DNA of 64,000 nucleotides, from the NCBI GenBank assembly GCA_030710605.1, contig CP092874.1, positions 68,877,011 through 68,941,010 of the forward strand, in the 5' to 3' direction. The translations under genes and the position numbers were made by a program. The stretch is from Cordylochernes scorpioides. Taxonomy: Eukaryota > Arthropoda > Arachnida > Pseudoscorpiones > Chernetidae. Shown one piece after another: positions 57,830 to 64,000 of this stretch; the stretch's first letter is position 1; each line of letters starts with the position of its first letter. The notes below the pieces were generated by a model, which saw nothing but the letters and a program-made list of their open reading frames with translations, ran no database searches and had not been told where the DNA came from.

Positions 57830-58888
57830 AATGGTAGAGATGCTAGTTCCGACCCAGTTGTCCTGAATCCCAACATCGACATCCCCAAGTATGATGGAAC
57901 GGAAGACCCTCGCCCATGGATTGAATCTCTTGAAGAAATTGGCTTCTTGTACCATTGGGCAGACTACATTATCTCTCGTTATGCCGCCATGAACATGACG
58001 GGAAGGGCTAATACCTGGTTGAATTTACACAAAGCTAGTTTCACGAGCTGGGAAAATATTAAAATCCGCCTCATTCAGGATTTTTCTTTGGACGCGAATA
58101 AAGAAGAACTTAGAATGAAGCTCAACAGAATGCAACACTGGAATGAACCAGCAATCAGGTTCGCGGAAGACATTCTAGTGTTGTGCAACAAGGTTGACCC
58201 CGCAATGGAAGAAGAAACAAAAATTGAACATGTTATTGGAGGACTGAAAAAAGAGTACTCATTCGCGCTCTACCTGAACCCTCCTAAAACGACCGATGAC
58301 CTTCTTGTCGTGTGCAAGAAAATGGATTCTTTTGAAAAGAAGTATCGGGAACGTGTGGAGAAATCCAGAAACCTATATAACGGTCCACGCTATTCTAGAC
58401 CCCAACAACAATCGAGGTACGTGCCGCCGACTGCCGCACGAAACTACCAGACCACTTCCAGGCCCCAAGCCCCTGTTTCCAATAATTACAAGAACGACTC
58501 CCAACCTACCCCCAGACAGTATCGAAACAACTTTCCCCAGCCCTCTACCCCTAGACGTCCTTATAATCCTAACTTTGTGCCGACACCAAACCTTCAGAGA
58601 AACACTTACAATAAAAGCCAAGAAGTGAGCAAAAATAGGACGGAAGATGGAAGACCAATCTGCTTTAAATGTAACAAGCCAGGGCACGTGGCCCGTTATT
58701 GTAGGGTCAAGTTTATAAGAATCCTAGAAGAGGATCCAGCAGATACCCAAGAGAAGGTCGAAGAAAAATGTCAAATGAATGAAATATCAGAGAAATCAGG
58801 ACCTCGGCTTTATGCTGATGTATGTCATAGCACACAGACAAATATTCCTACCCGGAATAGATATTCCGTGTTGGAAGATTTAAACTAA
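57740..58888 (+). CDS. gag: Gypsy Gag polyprotein
   Basis: 382 codons, from an ATG in the 5' LTR to TAA at 58886. Residues 1-30 (MVETRSGKMQDPAQERIQAE...) are LTR-encoded. The capsid-like region (about 45-215) has WIESLEEIGFLYHW, NTWLNLHKASFTSWENIKI, LNRMQHWNEPAIRFAEDIL and IEHVIGGLKKEY, typical of retrotransposon Gag. A Pro/Gln/Asn-rich linker follows, then a zinc knuckle CFKCNKPGHVARYC (CX2CX4HX4C, about residue 308). Gag packages element RNA into particles. The frame ends with TTTAAAC-TAA, a likely -1 shift site feeding pol. No lesion is seen. Confidence 0.93.
   Translation: MVETRSGKMQDPAQERIQAEESAKPQPGATNGRDASSDPVVLNPNIDIPKYDGTEDPRPWIESLEEIGFLYHWADYIISRYAAMNMTGRANTWLNLHKASFTSWENIKIRLIQDFSLDANKEELRMKLNRMQHWNEPAIRFAEDILVLCNKVDPAMEEETKIEHVIGGLKKEYSFALYLNPPKTTDDLLVVCKKMDSFEKKYRERVEKSRNLYNGPRYSRPQQQSRYVPPTAARNYQTTSRPQAPVSNNYKNDSQPTPRQYRNNFPQPSTPRRPYNPNFVPTPNLQRNTYNKSQEVSKNRTEDGRPICFKCNKPGHVARYCRVKFIRILEEDPADTQEKVEEKCQMNEISEKSGPRLYADVCHSTQTNIPTRNRYSVLEDLN
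57832..57849 (+). other. Candidate primer-binding site
   Basis: TGGTAGAGATGCTAGTTC starts two bases after the 5' LTR, where a tRNA primer site beginning TGG is expected. The matching tRNA is not identified, and the site lies inside the gag frame. Confidence 0.5.
58861..58888 (+). promoter_or_regulatory. Gag-pol overlap with -1 frameshift heptamer
   Basis: TTTAAAC at 58879-58885 sits in gag frame as T TTA AAC and is followed at once by the gag stop TAA. The pol frame is -1 relative to gag and is open from 58861. A slip reads CTA AGC next and continues into protease. This is a canonical X XXY YYZ site. Confidence 0.8.
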
Positions 58889-61800
58889 GCGTCGCGCCTG
58901 AATCTGTCAATCAAAGCAAGTCGACCATAAACGGAATCAAGAAGTTGGACCCTAAATACAAATTAAAAATTAATGTGGACAAGATAGGGACTTTTGAAGC
59001 TTTGGTTGATACAGGTGCTGACCTCTCAGTGGTCGACCTCAGAACGGCCCTCGATACAGGCCATGGTATAAGTAAACTCGCAAAAATTTGTGCAGGACCC
59101 GATGGAAAAAAATTGGACATGGTAGGAAGTATATTTTTAAATATAAAAATTGATGACGAAACATTATCACACAACTTTGTGATATTGAAAACGCATTTAC
59201 GGACATTAATTCTTGGGAGAGATTTCCTTAAGAAAATGAACGCAAAAATAGATTGTAAGCAAGAAACTATAAAATATGATTTGACGAATAATCATGACGA
59301 AATCAATTTTGAAATGTTGAAAATAAAGAGTGCCAAGGATTCCATTGTACCGGAATGTTCCATGAAATTGATCAAGGCATTGGTAGAAACAGAGGATGGA
59401 GAATATATTATCGAGGAGAGCAGCAAAATGTTTCAAACAAATGGACTTCGTCTAGCAAGAAGCTTGATCAATGTTATAAATAGGGAAACACACATCTGGA
59501 TAACTAATCCGTATCCTCGACCGTTAAAAATAATGAAAAACCAAACATTGGCTTTTGGAAGTAGTCCAGCGAAAATAAATGTGAGTCGAGAAAGAGAGGT
59601 AGAAAAGAACAAAGAACCTAGATTCCAAATAAACGAAAATCTTTCACCAAAGGAACAGAAGGAGTTAAAACAAGTTTTAGAAAGGTATGGAGATCTTTTT
59701 TCATCGAGATTAGGGAGAACCAATTTGGCAAAACATCGGATAGACACAGAAGACGCGAAGCCAATTAAACACAAGCCTTACCGGGTAAGTGCTAAAGAAC
59801 GAGATATTATAAAAGAGCAAATTGACGAGATGCTTACAGAAGGCATAATTAGGCCATCTTCTAGCCCCTGGTCTTTTCCAGTAATATTGGTCAAGAAGCG
59901 AGATGGTAAATACAGATTTTGTGTGGACTACAGAAAACTGAATAATGTGACAGTAAAAGATGTCTATCCGATCCCTAGAATAGACGAAGTTATGGATACT
60001 CTCCAAGGATCTACACACTTCTCAGCAATAGACCTCAGATCTGGATATTGGCAAGTTGAAGTCGAAGAAAGAGACAAAGAGAAAACAGCTTTCACTACAG
60101 CGCATGGATTATATGAATTCAACGTGATGCCTTTTGGACTTTGTAACGCGCCTGCTACCTTTGAGAGAAATATGGAGAATATGCTTGGAAATCTGAGATG
60201 GCAAATTTGTTTGTGTTATCTGGATGATGTTATCATATATAGCCCGGATTTTCCAACGCACCTCAAAAGACTTGAAGCTGTTCTTAGATGTTTTCGTGAA
60301 TCTAATTTAAGGTTAAACGACAAAAAATGCCGATTTGCTTTTGAAGAATTGGAGATTCTCGGCTATATAACGAGCAAACATGGTATAAAACCCGCGGAAC
60401 ATAACATCAAAGCTGTCAGAAATTTTCCTCGACCCAAAAAGGTCAAAGAAGTACAATCCTTTTTGGGAATGTGTTCATATTATAGAAAATTTATCAAAGA
60501 CTTTTCAAAAATTGCTGACCCTTTGACCAACCTTATAAAAAAAAGTGTATCATTTACCTGGACAGAAAGACAAGAGGAAGCGTTTCAAACCCTAAAAACA
60601 GCACTATTAAGTCCACCAATTTTAGGTCACTTCAATCCAAATGCACCTACTTATGTTCATACTGATGCGTCCAACATCGGCATAGGTGCAACACTTGTCC
60701 AAGACATCGGTGGTGAAGAGAAGGTGATTTCATATTTGAGTCCTACCCTAAGTAAAGCGGAGCAAAATTATTCAACCACTGAAAAAGAATGTCTGGCCGT
60801 TGTCTGGTCAATGTCAAAATTACGACCCTACCTTTATGGAAGACACTTTAAAATAGTAACAGACCATCACGCCTTATGCTGGCTCAAAAACTTGAAGGAT
60901 CCAACAGGTCGATTGGCAAGATGGGCATTGAAAATTCAAGAATATGACTTCGATATAATACATAAATCGGGAAAGAAGCATCTGGACGCCGATGGCTTAT
61001 CTAGGGGGCCCTTACCAGAAACTGATTGGGATGAGGATTTTGAAAGGCTATTTTTAAATCAAATAACAGACGAAGAGGATAAATTTATCGAAAGTGTTAA
61101 GAAAAACCTTAATGAAAGCAGGCGATCAATTGCGCAAAACTTTAAAGAAGAAGATGGATGCCTCTTTAAGAAAAACCCGAACCCTGAAGGCAGGGCGTGG
61201 TTGCTTGTGGTTCCAGAGAATAAAAAGAGAGAAATTATGAAAGAATATCACAATCATATGTCGAATGGCCATCTGGGCGTCGCCAGAACCATGTACCGAA
61301 TAAAGAGTAAATACTTTTGGCCATCCATGCTAAAGGATGTCTCAGAATTCGTTAAGACGTGTCACCTTTGCCAAAGTAGGAAAGGCTCAAACCAATTACC
61401 TTCTGGACTACTACAGCCCATCCCCCCAGCCAACTTTCCTTTCGAAAGAATTGGAATTGACTTTGTTGGTCCACTACCATCTACGAAAAACAGGAAAAAA
61501 TGGATAATCGTGCTGTCGGACTACTACACTAGATATGCAGAAACAAGAGCAGTCTCGGAAGCAACAGTGAAAGAAGTTTCTAAATTTCTAGTAGAGGATA
61601 TTTTTCTTCGGCACGGAGCCCCACAATATCTTATTAGTGACAGAGGCTCTCAATTTACCAGTAATTTAATGAAAGAGGTGATGAAAACGTGCAAGATTAA
61701 ACATTGCTTCACAACGAGCTATCATCCCCAGACTAATGGATTGACAGAGCGGTTAAATAGAACATTGATCAATATGCTCAGTATGTATGTGAACACTGAT

Positions 61801-62352
61801 CAGAAAAATTGGGACGAAATACTCCCATTCATCACTCACGCTTACAATACTACAATTCAGGAAACCACAGGATATTCTCCCTTTTTCCTGATGTTTGGAA
61901 GAGAACCCACGTCTCTTTTGGACGACAGGAATATCTCGGTGGACATTGACAAAGATGATTATGATGAATACATAAAACATCACTTAGACAAAATAAACAG
62001 AACAAGAAAATTAGTTATTAACAACACAATAAAGACTCAAGAAAGAATGAAAAATAACTATGACAAGAAACACATGGAAAGAAGCTACGAACCAGGAGAA
62101 TTAGTAGCAGTTTGGACACCAATTAGGAAAATAGGAAAGTGTGAGAAACTACTGAGAAAATATTTTGGCCCATATAGAATATTAAAGAAGCTGTCCAACG
62201 TAAATTACTTAATTGAACCAAAAGATAATCCTGGCCAAGACCCATTGATTGTCCATGTCTCAAGAATCAAACCCTATTTTGAAAGAATTGATGAGGTCAA
62301 TCACGAGGACGTGACGACCTCTGGAGAGGGGGAAGTGTTACATCATGATTAA
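58885..62352 (+). CDS. pol: Gypsy Pol polyprotein (protease, RT, RNase H, integrase)
   Basis: Open without stops from the gag overlap to TAA at 62350. There is no upstream ATG, so it is made by frameshifting. Positions count from the Leu codon at 58945. Protease: LVDTGADLS (Asp22). Reverse transcriptase: SSPWSFPVILVKKRDGKYRF, AIDLRSGYWQV, PFGLCNAPATFE and catalytic YLDD (about 424-428). RNase H: VHTDASNIGIG (about 572) and TDHHALCWL. Integrase: HNHMSNGHLG...CHLCQ zinc site (about 766-808), IDFVGP (about 838), LISDRGSQF (about 898) and TERLNRTL (Glu about 934). A GPY/F motif, KYFGPYRILK, lies near 1074. There is no chromodomain. The last codons lie in the 3' LTR. Confidence 0.95.
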   Translation, partial: LSVAPESVNQSKSTINGIKKLDPKYKLKINVDKIGTFEALVDTGADLSVVDLRTALDTGHGISKLAKICAGPDGKKLDMVGSIFLNIKIDDETLSHNFVILKTHLRTLILGRDFLKKMNAKIDCKQETIKYDLTNNHDEINFEMLKIKSAKDSIVPECSMKLIKALVETEDGEYIIEESSKMFQTNGLRLARSLINVINRETHIWITNPYPRPLKIMKNQTLAFGSSPAKINVSREREVEKNKEPRFQINENLSPKEQKELKQVLERYGDLFSSRLGRTNLAKHRIDTEDAKPIKHKPYRVSAKERDIIKEQIDEMLTEGIIRPSSSPWSFPVILVKKRDGKYRFCVDYRKLNNVTVKDVYPIPRIDEVMDTLQGSTHFSAIDLRSGYWQVEVEERDKEKTAFTTAHGLYEFNVMPFGLCNAPATFERNMENMLGNLRWQICLCYLDDVIIYSPDFPTHLKRLEAVLRCFRESNLRLNDKKCRFAFEELEILGYITSKHGIKPAEHNIKAVRNFPRPKKVKEVQSFLGMCSYYRKFIKDFSKIADPLTNLIKKSVSFTWTERQEEAFQTLKTALLSPPILGHFNPNAPTYVHTDASNIGIGATLVQDIGGEEKVISYLSPTLSKAEQNYSTTEKECLAVVWSMSKLRPYLYGRHFKIVTDHHALCWLKNLKDPTGRLARWALKIQEYDFDIIHKSGKKHLDADGLSRGPLPETDWDEDFERLFLNQITDEEDKFIESVKKNLNESRRSIAQNFKEEDGCLFKKNPNPEGRAWLLVVPENKKREIMKEYHNHMSNGHLGVARTMYRIKSKYFWPSMLKDVSEFVKTCHLCQSRKGSNQLPSGLLQPIPPANFPFERIGIDFVGPLPSTKNRKKWIIVLSDYYTRYAETRAVSEATVKEVSKFLVEDIFLRHGAPQYLISDRGSQFTSNLMKEVMKTCKIKHCFTTSYHPQTNGLTERLNRTLINMLSMYVNTDQKNWDEILPFITHAYNTTIQETTGYSPFFLMFGREPTSLLDDRNISVDIDKDDYDEYIKHHLDKINRTRKLVINNTIKTQERMKNNYDKKHMERSYEPGELVAVWTPIRKIGKCEKLLRKYFGPYRILKKLSNVNYLIEPKDNPGQDPLIVHVSRIKPYFERIDEVNHEDVTTSGEGEVLHHD
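62323..62335 (+). other. Polypurine tract
   Basis: GGAGAGGGGGAAG directly precedes the 3' LTR and would prime plus-strand synthesis. It overlaps the pol coding end. Confidence 0.85.
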
Positions 62353-62675
62353 TGGCGTATTTCTTATATTAGTTTTAATATATTTGAAATTTAAATTATA
62401 TATTTATTTATTTTTATATAAAATATTCTATGATATTTATTTAAAACAGATTATTAATTTATCATCATTTGTATTTAGGTACACTGTGACTTCACTGCTC
62501 TCTTTGATGTGAGAAAATAAAAAAAGGATTCTGGTGGCTACTTAAAGAAGACTTATCTCGTTATTCCCTTTTATAAATTTGTAGGATGGTTGAAACACGC
62601 TCTGGTAAGATGCAAGACCCAGCACAGGAGAGAATCCAGGCTGAAGAGTCTGCCAAACCGCAACCTGGCGCAACA
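62336..62675 (+). repeat. 3' LTR
   Basis: Same length as the 5' LTR and identical as far as I can read. It also carries the start of the gag frame (62586), which here runs out into satellite sequence. Confidence 0.95.
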
Positions 62676-63892
62676 ATATTTACCCTCGACTGCTCCAGAA
62701 AGTCTTGTCTCTCTATACCAGCTTCCAACTACATTCCAACATGGTAAGAGACAATGGTAGACCAATGTAATGTAGTTATTTTACATATATATTTACCCTC
62801 GACTGCTCCAGAAAGTCTTGTCTCTCTATACCAGCTTCCAACTACATTCCAACAATGAGGGCAACAATGGTAGACCAATGTAATGTAGTTATTTTACATA
62901 TATATTTACCCTCGACTGCTCCAGAAAGTCTTGTCTCTCTATACCAGCTTCCAACTACATTCCAACAATGAGGGCAACAATGGTAGACCAATGTAATGTA
63001 GTTATTTTACATATATATTGACCCTCGACTGCTCCAGAAAGTCTTGTCTCTCTATACCAGCTTCCAACTACATTCCAACATGGTAAGAGACAATGGTAGA
63101 CCAATGTAATGTAGTTATTTTACATATATATTGACCCTCGACTGCTCCAGAAAGTCTTGTCTCTCTATACCAGCTTCCAACTACATCCCAACAATGAGGG
63201 CAACAATGGTAGACCAATGTAATGTAGTTATTTTACATATATATTTACCCTCGACTGCTCCAGAAAGTCTTGTCTCTATACCAGCTTCCAACTACATTCC
63301 AACATGGTAAGAGACAATGGTAGACCAATGTAATGTAGTTATTTTACATATATATTTACCCTCGACTGCTCCAGAAAGTCTTGTGTCTCTATACCAGCTT
63401 CCAACTACATCCCAACATGGTAAGAGACAATGGTAGACCAATGTAATGTAGTTATTTTACATATATATTTACCCTCGACTGCTCCAGAAAGTCTTGTCTC
63501 TCTATACCAGCTTCCAACTACATTCCAACATGGTAAGAGACAATGGTAGACCAATGTAATGTAGTTATTTTACATATATATTTACCCTCGACTGCTCCAG
63601 AAAGTCTTGTCTCTATACCTGCTTCCAACTACATTCCAACAATGAGGGCAATAATGGTAGACCATTGTAATGTAGTTATTTTACATATATATTTACCCTC
63701 GACTGCTCAAGAAAGTCTTGTCCCTATACCAGCTTCCAACAATGAGGGCAACAATGGGAGACCAATGTAGTGTAGTTATTTTACATATATATTTACCCTC
63801 GACTGCTCCAGAAAGTCTTGTCCCTATACCAGCTTCCAACAATGAGGGCAACAATGGGAGACCAATGTAGTGTAGTTATTTTACATATATAG
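62676..63892. repeat. Satellite of about 111-113 bp, right block
   Basis: Continues the left block, with about 11 units of the same two subtypes. The last units are shortened (missing the ACTACATTCC part) and carry GGGAGACCAATGTAGTGTAG, so the array edge is degenerate. Confidence 0.95.
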
Positions 63893-64000
63893 ATATACAA
63901 AGAGTGATAATGATAAGTCCATGGTGACATTCGCCACTGTTGTAGCATTCAGTTCCCAACAAGCCCCGGGCAGTAGGTCATTTTTATCACTGTGCTCTTT
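63893..64000. other. No feature recognised
   Basis: Unique-looking sequence after the satellite. Too short to judge. Confidence 0.4.

Larger units (their letters stand above)
57490..62675 (+). mobile_element. Ty3/gypsy LTR retrotransposon, apparently intact
   Basis: A 5.19-kb element with 340-bp LTRs, gag and pol ORFs, a polypurine tract and a plausible primer-binding site. The LTRs start TGTTACATC and end GCGCAACA, and I see no difference between them, which points to very recent insertion. It sits in a satellite unit. The right flank begins ATAT (62676) and the left flank ends ATAG (57486-57489), consistent with a 4-bp duplication with one change. There is no env-like ORF. Confidence 0.95.

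Overview
The window is invertebrate animal nuclear DNA. It is AT-rich, gene-poor and full of transposons and tandem repeats, with spliced coding exons and no prokaryotic gene organisation. The only host gene I can support is a TCF/LEF-type HMG-box transcription factor (Wnt effector, pangolin family) on the + strand. The phylum cannot be fixed from sequence alone. The C-clamp, the HMG wording and the element mix suit a lophotrochozoan or arthropod, but that is a guess.

Layout. 1-19.8 kb: no host exon recognised. It holds a foldback element, a Tigger (pogo) DNA transposon (2848-6342) with a truncated Penelope-like retroelement nested in its transposase gene, a second foldback, non-LTR retrotransposon scraps, a 63-bp minisatellite, a MITE with clear terminal repeats, a decayed mariner and a nearly full-length dead Tc1 element. 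19845-19951: the most upstream recognisable TCF exon. 20-47.2 kb: by exon phase this is one 27-kb intron. It holds a perfect 61-bp palindrome, a 10.8-kb satellite (33-bp monomer plus 38-bp linker) with the same truncated non-LTR retrotransposon present twice through a 4.2-kb tandem duplication, an 89-bp minisatellite, two more foldbacks, a 51/62-bp minisatellite, GC-rich islands and a non-LTR pseudogene. 47282-54124: six further exons whose splice phases all fit together and which encode the central region, the HMG box (split by an intron), the C-clamp and the C-terminus. The 3' UTR has a poly(A) signal at 55270. 55.4-63.9 kb: a satellite of about 111-113 bp starting just after the gene, split by a young, apparently intact Ty3/gypsy retrotransposon (57490-62675).

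Most notable observations. (1) A complete type-I hammerhead ribozyme fold (49608-49661) fills the loop of a 328-bp foldback in a TCF intron. Hammerhead-variant motifs occur in the Penelope element and in another foldback. (2) The gypsy element ends gag with a canonical -1 frameshift heptamer, TTTAAAC, joined directly to the stop codon. Its gag start lies inside the 5' LTR, and its LTRs look identical. (3) A GC-rich intronic island carries a perfect TCF HMG site, a second near-match and two C-clamp helper sites, which suggests autoregulation of the TCF gene. (4) The satellite-retrotransposon cassette has been duplicated within a developmental gene's intron.
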